This document shows, in pieces, positions 31,430 through 42,029 of a stretch of 64,000 nt of DNA (positions are counted from its first letter, which is position 1; the number at the start of each line of letters is the position of its first letter). The position numbers were made by a program, and so were the translations under genes. The DNA comes from Rhodosorus marinus (lineage: Eukaryota > Rhodophyta > Stylonematophyceae > Stylonematales > Stylonemataceae), in assembly GCA_029953675.1 (NCBI GenBank), contig JAMWBK010000001.1, positions 1,463,001 to 1,527,000 on the forward strand, given 5' to 3'. The notes below the pieces were generated by a model, which saw nothing but the letters and a program-made list of their open reading frames with translations, was not told the DNA's origin and made no database searches.

Positions 31430-32600
31430 GGCTCTCTGTTCTCAGGACAAACCTCTTGCCGAGGCCTTTGTATCCAATAAGAGGACGGCGTTTTGGAATC
31501 TGGTGCTGAGGGAAGCCGCCAGAAAACAGATATGGTTAATGGTCTTGTGTCTTTTGGGGGGATGCCATCGACTAGGAACATGCCCTACTTTGGACCAACA
31601 TCACAATGCTCCTGCATGGAGAGTATAAAGTATACACCAGTACGGCGTTGTGGAGGGATTTGTGGAGGGATTTGTGGATTGGAAAGCCTCGTTCACGAAA
31701 AAGACCTTGCTCTTTGTTTTGTGTTTTTTTTGGAGGGTAGCCTTACTTTGGAACAACACTCGACATCCATTTCAGAGAGCTTTCAGAACGGCTCCTTCGA
31801 TAGAGATATTCAAGAGAACGATGCACCCGCTCTCTTCCACAAGTATGTTGGATTTTCAATCTCTCCCTGGCGGAGATCCTTCGCATTTCCAGAATCGGTG
31901 CTGGGAATTTCGGATACGCTTTGTGTGGAGAGAAGAAATCACGCATATTTTTCCCGAAAACCCAGTAAAATTCGGTGGCAGGCAGCTTTTGGTTCGATGT
32001 ACAACCATGTCCAAAGGTTGGCGATATGATACGTTTGGTAAAAAGAATTCGTTCGAGATAGAAATTCGTACCGTAAAAGAAAAAGGGACAAAAATGATCT
32101 TGTCGAGGCCTCTGTCGCCAGGAGGTTTGGAGGCGCTCCTGCTGAGGGGAGCCTCGTCGTCCAAAAAAACAGATGTAGTTGATGGCCTTGTGGTTTCTTT
32201 TTTTTTGCAAGCCATCGGAACATGCCCTACTTTGGACCTATAGCACAATATCCCTCGATGTAGACAAAAGCCGTCACCGATCTGGAGAGTTTTTTGGAGA
32301 GGCTCCTTCGATCGAGGCAATGCGGGGAGCGAGGCTCCCACTCTCTTCAACAAGTACGGGGGATCTTCCGATTTTCCATAGAGCCCTTCCTCCCCTGACA
32401 GAGCCCGGAAGGTCTATCAAAGCAACTTCCAAAAGACGGAATCTTCCGATTTTTCGTAACTGGTTTTTAGAAAAGTCCTCCGAAACAGTGAGTCTTCCGA
32501 TTTTCCGTCGATGTTCCCCCAACCCCCCCCCCCCCTCCCCGGCTTCCTCCGGGGTGGCTCTACCAAGTAAGGCCCCGCAAGGCTGGAAAACCTGACCCAC
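31430..32600. repeat. degenerate long tandem duplication, unit about 640-650 bp
   Basis: Segments of the first unit recur in order about 640-650 bases later. ACATGCCCTACTTTGGACC is at 31578 and 32220, and variants of GGCTCCTTCGAT are at 31789 and 32300. CTCTCTTCCACAAGTA near 31832 matches CTCTCTTCAACAAGTA near 32342. No ORF convinces; reading frames of 120-200 codons here lack any family signature and overlap on both strands. Origin unknown. Confidence 0.55.
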
Positions 32601-32635
32601 CGTGGGATGGGATCAAACACCAGAAACTCGTATAC

Positions 32636-32662
32636 TAGCCTGAAGCGCTACGCAAGGCGGGC
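32636..32662 (-). mobile_element. LINE family A 3' hairpin scar
   Basis: TAGCCTGAAGCGCTACGCAA followed by GGCGGG: the 3' end hairpin alone, about 185 bases before the cysteine-module gene start. Confidence 0.65.
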
Positions 32663-32846
32663 TGTGGGGTGGGAGGCATATTGCTTGTATAAAGCGAGAG
32701 CACAGGCGTGGAGAGGGCCGCAAACGGGAGGCGCTAGGCTGGTGGTTTTTTTCGTGGCATACGGTGGTTTAGTCTGGTTTTGGAAAAAATTGGACCTCGG
32801 GCCTTGTGCTTTTCGTTGGTGTTTTGTTGTGTGGAATCAGCAAAAA

Positions 32847-35800
32847 ATGGTTGCTCTTAGGGGTTGTTGGTCACCTCTGGTTTTGTTGCTTCTGCTTGTG
32901 GCATCGAGATACTGTTCTTCTCTGAAGATGAAGGACTTCTGGAGGAAGAATGCCCAGCCCAGTTGCTCAACCTTTTTGTCCAGTGCTGACGTCGCCCGGC
33001 TTGGTGAGGATGGGGAGGTATGTGTAGACCTTTCCACAACTCCGTTTGATCGCCGTCGGCGTCCAGACCTTCCAGAAGTAATGGGAAGTGCCTGCGCAAC
33101 CTTGAACGAAGACAGGGACCAACTGGAAGTCAAGTTCCAAATACTTGATGGGGTTGGGGGTGACTTTGTGCTCAAGAGGACTCAGGGAGGTGTGTATATT
33201 AGGAAATCACATATTCCACGCAGCACCTCCCGAGCGTACAAGAAGAGTGTCTGGCATACCGGCCATGTGACAGAAGCCACCATGAGTTTCGACTTGACAA
33301 GCGTCCGCCACGATTGTTGCTCCAAGGGAATCCTGCTAGTCTTGAGAGCGATCGTTTATCCGAAATCAAATCCGAGATCCCGCTTTTTCCTCTACCCAGC
33401 TGAAGATGACAGCGGGACTTGCAAGAGAAACTATCGGAGCCGTGTGAGAACGTGCGTACTGGATGTTTCTTGCGAAGAAGATGAATGTGCAGCTCCCGAC
33501 GTGGACGCAACAACGTGTGTTCGAGCCATTTGCCCGGATACAACTTCTTCCGTCGGACCGGTTGTCTGTGATATTATCAATCAGTCCGTAGATACACCGT
33601 GTACTTTGTTTGGAGACTCGGGAGTACGTTTTTCAAATCAGCACTGCCTTGCTGAGCCTTCTGAAAATTTAGTCTTGGGGTTGCTCTATCTCTAGACATG
33701 GCAGTCGGACACTGCCGGAAACCATTGTGTCTGTGAACCCAACAACACCCCGGCGCCTTGTATTCTAGAAGGCGTGAATGTTGAGATCTTTCCAGGCGAT
33801 CGATGCTTTTTTGCAACGAACCCAAGTGAAATGGCCATTCGCACTTCCGCAAACGGTGAATGCGAGTGTACCGGGGATCCTCAGGCGGTCGTTTGTGGGC
33901 AAAGCTTGACTGGAGCGGAATGCCTTAGTAATTCCAATGCACCCGGGGTACGCGATTTTGCTGATTTTTTGGGAAGGTTTCCTGGACCGGTTGGTGCTCA
34001 CCTGATCCCTACTCGTATTTTGTCAAAATGAAGGTGTTCTTGAATATCGGGGTAAATGCCCAGGGTGGAGTAGAGGTAGGTCAGTGCAGAAAGAGAACCT
34101 ATCGAAGAGGAAGAACACACCTCATAATCGGACCGTGAACGTCTCCAACGGACTGCCAACAGTGCGTTTGCACAGGAGCCTGTGAATATCTCACCAACCC
34201 GGTATCGAATCCGAGTGCTGTTGCTGTTGGTCACATTGGACAAGAATGCAGCGCAGAGCTAGCTGGTTCGGATGTGAAACCTCCAGGGGTAAGTTATCCA
34301 CGCGCATATGAAAAGGTGTTGGAGGCCGAATAGTGTGTGTCTACTGAAGCTTCTCTTCATGGACTCCTCCGCTTTTGCCCTAGGTACTCGTTGACTCCAG
34401 ATTGGGAACCTGCTCCTGCCAGCCATTGGATTGGGCGCTCGATCTCCAGTGTGAGTTTGAGGAAATAGATTCTGACGGGTCCGTAAGTGTCGAGGAGGAC
34501 CGTGTCTATGAAGGATGTAGGATCGGTGGTAACACTCGAGGAGTGAGCAATCCAAAACACAAGCCGTGCTGACAAGACGAAGCGACATGGAGCAACAGCT
34601 CACCCTGTCTTTACTTCTGGGTTTCTAGGTCCTGATTCCGTCGAACGCGGATCCAGCTGTTTGTGACTGTGTACCGAGAGAGTCTTGTCAGTGTCCCTAT
34701 GGTCAGACGTGCCAGTATGCCGGTATGAATCCTGGCGATTCGTGCCAGACCGAGTTTGGCAATGGGGTATGGCCAGAAAGATAACAATTTCAACGAAATT
34801 TCCTGGCTTTTGGGAATTCTTACCAGTTCACGTGTCTGCCATAGTTCCTAGCACAAAGATCCGATAATGGTGGGTGCAATTGCAGAATCAATTGTGAGCT
34901 GGATTCACCTTGTGACGGGGACTGTGACGATTACACGTTTGGCTCATGTGAGATCAACGGCGTGAGAGGGGTAGGCGTCGTGAACCCGTTCGGAGACCTT
35001 GCCCATAAAGCTCTTCTAACTAGATAATTTTGTACGCCCGGGGAGTTAGTTTGTAATACCAACTTCAGAGGCTGGCGTATGCACTTGTGAGTTCTGTGAT
35101 CCTGGCCAGTGTGGGTATCCTGACCTTGGATGCATTCACGAAGGATCATCATGCACTGATCTTTCTGGTCGAGCGGACGTAAGTATATATAGAATCTGCG
35201 GGCTAGCTCTAGAAGCTCACGTACCCATGTGATATTTTTCTGCGCCATTCAAAATCTTTGCAAAGGTCCTCCTCCGCGACGTTGAGACAAGATGTACTTG
35301 TGGTTGTGACTTACGCATCGGATCCCAATTTTTGAGGAGGTCATCCGCCGGAAAAGCTTGTGGTCTAGATTTAGCCACTGGCGTGGTACGTCGGAGATAT
35401 CCAGTTGAATGTGCGGTTTGAGATGGACCCAGATGTTTTCCTCACATTTCTCGCCCTCTCTCGACACATGCGCAACACAGGTCGTGACTGGAAGCTCTAC
35501 TGGCTCGTGTGGTTGCCAAGTACAGAATTGCACTTCTTCAACCTGTCAGGGACCCGATTGTGAACCATTCGATGGCGTGATAGGAGAGACATGCGAATCA
35601 GAAACCGGCGTGAGTCGAAAATCTTCTAGTCGAAATATTCGATATCCAAAGTGATCGTCCCCTTTGACGCTTGTCCTGTTCTTAAACACCCGAGTGCAGA
35701 TCATCAAAATTCTTCCAGACGGTAGTTGCAAGTGTGAAAAGATTTGTAAGACGATCAACTGCGGCGACGGACAGGAAGATTGCACAGAGGAAGATTTCAT

Positions 35801-36525
35801 AGCAATTGTTGGCGATGTATGCTTTTCAAGCGGAGTGGGGGTTAGTGGATTTCTGGATTTTCAGACGCAAACGCTTGAGAATTAGACGGCTAACTTTCCT
35901 CTATATACTTTCCAACCAGGTCCTAGAACCTTCTTCAGATGTCGATGGTGAGTGTGACTGCGTTTCGATAACTTCGACAACCTGCGTTTTTGAGAGCGGA
36001 ACGCGGCTACCGCAGGCGGAGTTTCTAACGGGCGTGGCCGCTGGCAGTCCCGGCGATTCATGTACTGTATCCAGCGCACTCGGGGTAGGGAAGAAATTCG
36101 ACAAACTCCGACCTCGACAGCCTTTCGAAATGTGCTCACCTGCAAAGTACGATGCTTGGCGAACAGGTGGTCACCGGTGAGAATTCTGATCCTTTTTGCT
36201 TGTGCGAGCCGTTGTGTAAGGAAACATGCTTCCCAGTAGGTTGTGATACCTCATACGGTGTGTGCGACCCTGAGGCGCCCAACACAGTTGTCGGTGCGCG
36301 ATGTATCACAAGCTCTGAATCACATGGGGTAAGTGTATGAATATGACGATAGGTGCTGCCCAGTATAACAATCTACGATTTTTTTCCGGCCATATTGCTC
36401 TTTTGCTGCACATCGTGCCTAGTGCTCCCCGGCTAAAGCGCTCGTATGTCCTTTTCATTGGAATTTAGACCTACAAGTATGTATCAGGATCGAGCGGTTT
36501 TTGTGAGTGTGTTTCATCGGGATAG
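32847..36525 (+). CDS. secreted cysteine-module protein, 13 exons, one module per exon
   Basis: ATG 32847 with signal peptide (WSPLVLLLLLVASRYC). Exons: 32847-33623, 33696-33947, 34163-34288, 34384-34542, 34629-34766, 34845-34970, 35050-35178, 35266-35385, 35481-35609, 35700-35840, 35920-36084, 36167-36328, 36469-36525; 826 residues. Every join is phase 0 with GT and AG, and introns are mostly 72-95 bases. Exon 1 holds an N-terminal domain with HDCCSKG. Each later exon encodes one or two modules: hydrophobic start (VL, II, VV), G-x-C-x-C, two or more Cys, then G-x2-C and a final Gly at the donor. Stop TAG follows CECVSSG. The start of exon 3 is uncertain, because an in-frame TGA at 34136 lies upstream of the only usable acceptor and intron 2 is long (215). 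I know no named family; an extracellular disulfide-rich wall or adhesion protein is my inference. Confidence 0.8.
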
Positions 36526-36686
36526 TTTCGCAAACTCCAGATTCGGGCAGGGAAGATGGGACAACGATCATAACGCGGACGATGACTCAAAAGAGTCCAG
36601 CGCCTCATAATCTACAGGAGTTGCCGTAAACGTAGCTCATGAGTTATACAAATAGAATGACTAGTTGCGTAGCGATGCGCAGATCG

Positions 36687-36826
36687 TTGTTTATCCGCTT
36701 AAGTTTCCTGCTGTGGCGCATGAATGCCGCTTTGATGTTGGAGGCGCGAGTTCTTCGCCGCACTTAGTCTTTTTTTCCCCTCGGGTTTTTTTTTTTCAGC
36801 CTCCGATTAAACCATTCGTCGTCGTC
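36687..36826 (+). mobile_element. LINE family B, 140-bp insertion with known empty site
   Basis: The last codons of family B, the 3' UTR with CCCCTCGGG, and the terminus GATTAAACCATTC followed by three GTC units. Flanked by GATCG at 36682-36686 and 36827-36831. The duplicated region at 43856-43866 reads straight through (GATCGATGCGG) without the insert, so this is a filled/empty pair. Confidence 0.9.
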
Positions 36827-36839
36827 GATCGATGCGGTT

Positions 36840-37148
36840 GCACGTAGTCGCCAGTAAAAACTAGTTGGGGGTTTTGAGATGTTTTTCGGTTGCAATTTGA
36901 TCCATATTTGGTCCGAGAGTGTTCTTCGTAGAAGGCGCACCTTCTGACTGCCTTCCCCCGGCTTTTTTCGGGTTTTGTTGCCTGTTGATGGTGAATCCTA
37001 CCTTCTTACCTTCGGGTTCGATCCTGGGTTTTCGGTCTTGTGGCGTTAGGTTGTGGGGTTTTTTTGGTCGGGTTCCGTTTCATAACATATTTTCGTGATG
37101 GCCGGGGTCCCTCCGCTCTCCACTCCCGAGGGCGCGGAGATCGCGCAG
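36840..37148 (+). mobile_element. LINE family A 5' end fragment
   Basis: Matches 43865-44170: CCAGTAAAAACTAGTTGGGG, TTGAGATGTTTTTCGGTTGC, then GTGATGGCCGGGGTCCCTCC. The last contains the likely ORF1 start (MAGVPP). Homology ends after GCGGAGATCGCGCAG, where the sorbosone-dehydrogenase-like gene begins in mid-gene. It was duplicated together with the cysteine-module exons, or the two copies share an ancestral insertion. Confidence 0.75.
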
Positions 37149-38893
37149 TAGATTCCGACTTTCAAAATCACCCTTACGTCTACGCGTCTCATACGTTCAC
37201 TACTTTGAAAGAGTGCCAAGACCTCCTCCCCAAGGGTTTGTGGCTCAGTACAGGGTGAGCAATGACCTCTCGGAGGCGATTCGTAGCTCGAAGAAGTTCA
37301 TTCTCGGAGGATACGTGAATGGAAATTGTACGCAAGTTAGCACAGCAGAGGACAACGTTTGCATTACTCATTCGGATCATACGATGGGAGGAATAATATC
37401 GGACCCGCAGGGACGAATTTGGATATCGGTAGGGGACTACGCGCGTGCGGACGATTTTGACAGGCCGAACGCGATGAGGGCTCAGGACGTCGACAGTCTG
37501 TACGGGAAGGTCCTCAGGGTAGATCGGAGTGGTAAAGGCCTACAAACCAACCCCTACTATGACGGTAATCCGGATGCGAACCGGTCAAAGGTGATGGCTT
37601 TGGGCCTTCGCAACCCATGGAACATCCATTGGGACGCTGAGCTTGGTACTCCATGGGTCGGTGATGTTGGAGAGATAACCCTGGAAGAGTTCAATCTGGT
37701 TCAACCGGGTGCGAACTTCGGGTGGCCATGCAGGGAGGCAGAGCTTGATCGCTTTCAGTTTGGCATCTTCGACGAGTGCATTGATCTGTTCAACAATATC
37801 CCGCCATCCTCGGGGGCCGTATGTGGGTACGAAAGTGAATCCAAAACTAAGCTACTCCCACCAGGAAGGTTCTGCGATTACTGCCGCATTGAGAGTCAAC
37901 GTCGAGGGTTGGCCTGACGCTTTCAACAACGCCGTGTACTACTGCGACTATTCCGGAAACTGGATACGGTACGTCAAGGTAGACGACGTCGGTAACGTGG
38001 TTTCTGCGCCTCTCGAGCTCGCCACAGGGGTCCCCGGACCGATCAACCTTCGACCGGGAAGCGACGGATGTCTTTACTACCTGGCTCTCGCTTCCAGTCA
38101 GATAGGCAGGATCTGTTACAGGGAGAATAATTCGCCGCCGGAGGTGGTTGGAATCGTACCGCCGCATGGGTTCATGGGCGTGGCTAGGTCGACGTTGGTT
38201 GAGGTGGCTGTAAGCAAGAAGGTGACCCCGGACTCGGCACAAGCGGCTATAGTTGTGGTAGAGACTGTATCCGGGGATGTTGTCGCAGGCCATGTGGAGC
38301 GGGATGACGTTAGGAACATTCTTACCTTTGTTCCAAGCGAGTTGCTGAAGGAGGACGCGCAATATACTGTGACTGTTTCTGGGTTGGTCGACTGGAAAAA
38401 TCTCTCCATGATAGGCGGGCTGACGAGTACTTTTTATACGGGCAGAGGGTTCGTCAAGTATGTTTCCGACCTTGCCCTGTCCGTGGATCCTACGCCCGAA
38501 TCGGTTTTCCGTGACACGGCGATTGATGGCGTGACTCCTATACTGATTCGCGGCAGGCGATTCAGAAAGGGCTTGAGTTTCGTCCCTGTTGCGCAAGTGG
38601 AGGTTCAAGTCCCCGCTGACTGCACGTCGATCGAAGGTTTCTACGGGATGGACGACACTGCAAGGTGGATCCTAGCGGGCGCACTCATCTTTACGATCGC
38701 TGTGGATGGCAGAATTGTGTACGACTCAGCCGTGGATGGACTCGGATTCCCCAGCAGAAAGTTCGATCCTGCGACCTTCTTCAATATGGATGTCGAGAGC
38801 GGGAGCACCTTGACGCTGGGAGGCGACTTTGGACGGAGACACGAGAATCAAGAAGACAATCGCGGAGCGTGGGCCGATGTCAAGTTTCGCTGA
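37149..38893 (+). pseudogene. glucose/sorbosone-dehydrogenase-like protein with NPCBM-like C terminus, frameshifted
   Basis: Three frames join into one protein. They switch near 37215-37240 and again at 37800-37850. The propeller part shows DFQNHPYVYASHTF, HTMGGIISDPQGRIWISVGD, SLYGKVLRVDRSGKG, ALGLRNPWNIHWD, DVGEITLEEFNLV and NFGWPCREAE. These are signatures of the soluble PQQ-type glucose/sorbosone dehydrogenase (GSDH) fold, which oxidises sugars. Then come SYSHQEGSAI and YYCDYSGNWIRYVKV, an Ig-like segment (VVGIVPPHG ... YTVTVSGLVDW), and a C-terminal domain with IAVDGRIVYDS and RGAWADVKFR typical of NPCBM carbohydrate-binding modules. The start is missing: a LINE A fragment replaces it at 37148. 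So it is a broken secreted sugar-acting enzyme gene, with the 394-codon 3' part still open (to 38893). Confidence 0.8.
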
Positions 38894-39083
38894 GGGAACA
38901 TAGACTACCAAAGGTAGAGTCCCTCGAGCCTGCTGACGGTGCGACTACTTCAATCGACCCGGTGATTCGCATTGCGTTGGACGCGCAAGCGCTGGTGCGC
39001 GGAACTGAATCGAGAGCTATGCCGAGGTACGGCTCACTTGGCGATTCATGCCTTGCGCAAAGATAGTCATGTTCGGACGCTGT

Positions 39084-39137
39084 TCCCTATAGAAAGTAGT
39101 CTTCCACCCCACGTTGGAATAAACGGAAACAGTAAAA
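39084..39137 (+). repeat. dispersed short repeat E, copy 2 (short form)
   Basis: CCCTATAGAAAGTAGTCTTC, then CACCCCACG, then GGAATAAACGGAAACAGTAAA. The middle of the full repeat is missing. It lies 190 bases after the dehydrogenase gene stop. Confidence 0.65.
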
Positions 39138-39139
39138 CA

Positions 39140-39195
39140 CATTTCCTAGTTCTTAGTTCCTTTGTCACGCCTTGCGTAGCGCTGGGGGTTAAGTA
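39140..39195 (+). mobile_element. LINE family A 3' UTR fragment
   Basis: CCTAGTTCTTAGTTCCTTTG then TCACGCCTTGCGTAGCGCTG: coding end and half of the hairpin. The hairpin's second arm is replaced by unrelated G-rich sequence. Confidence 0.7.
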
Positions 39196-39199
39196 GACG

Positions 39200-40770
39200 A
39201 CTAGGATCGGGATTGGATTGGGAAGAAGTGGGGTTTTGAATCTTTTTCGGTCGCGAGCGTGTTCGTTTGTGGGTAGGGTTTCCTCTGGTAGTCCTTCCTC
39301 CTGCTTTTCCGGGGTGTGTCGCTTCTACTGCAACTTTCTCTCCCTCTCGTGGGGGTGCGTTGAGGAGATTTCCCCCTTTGGGTTGGGTGTGGTCAATTAT
39401 TCTCTACGTGAGGTTTTTTTGGCGATGCAACGTTTCCTTTGCACATCCTCTCAGGATGGTAGGGTATCTCCGAGCTCGACGGAGCCCCATAACGAGGAGG
39501 CACTGCCAGGTGGTGGACTCAGTGTTCGCCTCAGATGCGCGACCTCTAAGAGAGCCCCCGGAGGGAGAAAAGCGATTTTATGAGCGGAATAGCCCCGGGC
39601 ACCTTCTCTTCAGAGGTTGACTTGGAGGGCGCTTCTGGCACCCAGGTGCGTGCACTGTCTCAGCTGTCACCAGCCTGATCACGGCTGCGGGTGATCGAGT
39701 CGTGCTACCCCAGCTAAACCAGGGGCTCGGCTCGCTGGAATCGGGACTGGTTTCTTGGTGAAATTCAAACCCGAGTGATAGTTTGAATCTCAGAGTTGCA
39801 GCGGTTGCTGAAGGCAGTCAAAATCTTGCGGTCAGTCAAAAATGAACCTGTCCCGGGACAAGCGAGGGCGGTTAGGCCAGAGTGGGACAATGCGGTGTTG
39901 GGAAGTGGAACTCGGGGCCAAAACGAGCTTCAAGCGCTCGGGAACCGGACGCAACGGCGGTGGTGATTGTGAGGCAACCGGGTTGGCTGCGAATGAAGCT
40001 GTGTCTCCAGGCTTAGCAACCTTATCATCTGGAGCGGACTTCCCGGTCGTTGGCAGGCCCCGTGCGGGTCAACCGCCTCGGGCCCAGGCTGGTGTAAGTA
40101 ATCGCCCCAAGGCGGGGCCATCGTACAGTTCGGCGCTGCGGAAGGGCACCACTGCCGCCCGTACGGCGGCAATGACACGCTATTTGCCTCATAGGGAGCC
40201 TAAGGTTGGAACCACGGAAATCACTTCGCAATTTGTCTGGGTGCGGAACGTTCGGCCGCAGACAACCCGTGGGCAGGTGCCGAACATGCGCGATTTCCGC
40301 AAAACTTTCGCGGAATCCTTTGGCTGTAGTCGGGAAGAATTTATCTTTGCCAACTAGGAGGGTCGGGACGTTCGTTTGCTGCTCACAGCGAACACTTTGG
40401 GCTCACGTCGCGAGGATTTCATCTTTGCCAATACTGAGGGTCGAGACGGCTTGTTCATCGTCACTGCGAACGCGGCCACCTACCTCCAGGCATTACTGGC
40501 CAAGCCCACCGAATAGTGGCCTGAGAGCTCCCGCTGGTTGCATTCTCACCCTCAGGTCGCCCTTTTTTTCGCGTTCGACCGTTTCTCGGAACAATATCTG
40601 TCCCTGGGATAGACTGAAGGGCTCTCGGAGCAGGAGCGCAGCGTGAAGGCGACATCTATCCACTGACTGCGCATTCGACGCATGGAGAGGATCTTGTTGG
40701 AGAGGTTCCAGTCAGGGCCTCGTCACCTGCGCACAGACGTGGAGGCAGATCCCTCCAACACCCCCAGCCT
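39200..40770 (+). mobile_element. LINE family A, old copy, 5' UTR and ORF1 region
   Basis: Parallels 43920-45300. It has GGAATCGGGACTGGTTTC, CCCGGGACA, then a 171-codon open frame at 39842-40357 with SYSSALRKGTTAARTAAM and FVWVRNVRPQTTRGQVPN. The segment EEFIFAN ... RDVLFIV is repeated imperfectly at 40320-40450 (a local tandem duplication of about 80 bases). ORF1 C-terminal similarity (MERILLERFQSGPRHLR) extends to about 40740. Many stops, so it is dead. Confidence 0.75.
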
Positions 40771-40779
40771 CCATAGCTC

Positions 40780-41380
40780 TGCCTGGTCCTGCGAGGTCGG
40801 CACAAGGACGTATCGACCCTCAGTACTGGCAAAGATGAAATCCTCGCGACGACAGCCCAAAGATTCTCAAAAATTGTTCCGAAAATCGCGCATACTCGGA
40901 ACCTGGCCCTGGGTTGTCTGGGGCGTAAAGTTCCTCACCCAGACGAACTGCAAAAAAGTTTCGGGGGTGCCTACAACCCCAGACTACGGAACCTACAACC
41001 TCAAACTACGGGGTTAAACTACGAGACTCTCGCCCATGCCGATCGGCCGGAGACGCGGGTCGCCGGCTGGTGGTCGGCTTTCGTGAACAAACAAAGCTGT
41101 GCCCGTCGCAGTTGATCCCAGTGGGCACTCGCACTCCCTGCGCCCTGGAACAGCGTATTGAGTGTCTTCACCAGTGCGTTCTCGCCAAGTTTGCTCAAGG
41201 CCTGCAATAATTCCGTTATTAGCCCGGAGGGTCCAGGGCAGCGTCCACGACGGGAGGTCCGGAGAAAATCCTCCAAAACAGATTCTGGGTTTAAGTGGCT
41301 TTCTGAGCTGCAAACTCGGCGAAGGTTGGCCTTGTAGGGCCCTCCCCGATGGCTGGGAATGTCTCCGCATAGTGTCCTAG
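40780..41380 (-). mobile_element. LINE family A, inverted decayed fragment
   Basis: Minus-strand similarity to the ORF1 N-terminal domain (40800-40960, QTTQGQVPS-like) and, separately, to ORF2 around RRGRCPGPSGL and AQLCLFTKADHQPA (41019-41290). The order and gap show internal deletion. It lies head to head with the copy at 39200-40770. Confidence 0.7.
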
Positions 41381-41953
41381 ATCCCGGACACCTGTCCCTC
41401 CCCGGGGCGCGGGGAGCCGGGTTCCTAAATCATGGACGTCATAACTTCCTGGCAGTCGACCGTTACGGTAACGGGTTTCGGGGGCGAGGTGGTTGCCTAC
41501 GGCCTGTCGCGGGAGATCAGGCGGATATGGTGCAGAATTCGTAGTAGCGGCTCCACCTTCCCACATACCCGGTTTCCGGGACAACTCCGTAAGGCGTCCG
41601 GTGACGCCTTGCAGCTCTTGCGAGCTGTTGACCGGTGAGTACAGTTGAAAAACTGCTTTGTAGAAGTCTGTAATTTCGGACGCAGCGATGCCCAGGTCCT
41701 GGTAGCATCTGTCGAAGCTACGCAGTTGATGCAAGAATGTGGCTGCCGGGTCGGTTGCGGCTGCAGACTCGGTCCACGTTCTTGCTTGAACATCGCCTGC
41801 TTGTGGTTCCGTCGGTGCCTCCTGTACGTCGCCATCAGACTGGTGCTGGTGCCTTTACAAACCTTCCCAGGTGCCCAAGGGGTCCGGGCCCTGAATGACA
41901 AGAGGTTCGGGGTACGGCCCGCGTACCTCCCTCACAATCATCTTCGGACTCTC
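41381..41953. other. unassigned, no gene seen
   Basis: On the minus strand the segment SSQELQGVTG ... TELSRKPGMW looks protein-like, but no known domain and no uninterrupted frame supports it. Possibly the gag-like or ORF1 part of another element. Confidence 0.35.
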
Positions 41954-42028
41954 TTACGAACTTTTCCTTTTGTCTTCCTTACGAACTTTTCCTTTTGTCT
42001 TCCTTACGAACTTTTCCTTTTGTCTTCC
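41954..42028. repeat. 25-bp tandem repeat, three perfect copies
   Basis: Unit begins TTACGAACTTTTCCTTTTGT and ends CTTCC; three copies follow without a mismatch. It ends right at CCCCAGACTAACGTAACCG, the family C 3' terminus, so it may be an expanded target or tail. Confidence 0.9.
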
Positions 42029-42029
42029 C

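Noticed and set aside
31650-32243. Protein gene of about 200 codons
   Set aside because: Several overlapping frames on both strands are open here, none with a signal peptide, family motif or codon bias; the region is a degenerate tandem repeat.
37010-37030. tRNA gene or Pol III B box (GGTTCGATCC) in the LINE A 5' UTR, also near 44050
   Set aside because: No acceptor stem, D arm or A box at suitable distance could be found, and the motif lies in a shared LINE leader. Chance match or an unproven internal promoter element.
41954-42028. CRISPR-like direct repeats
   Set aside because: The three 25-bp units are contiguous without spacers, and the setting is eukaryotic.
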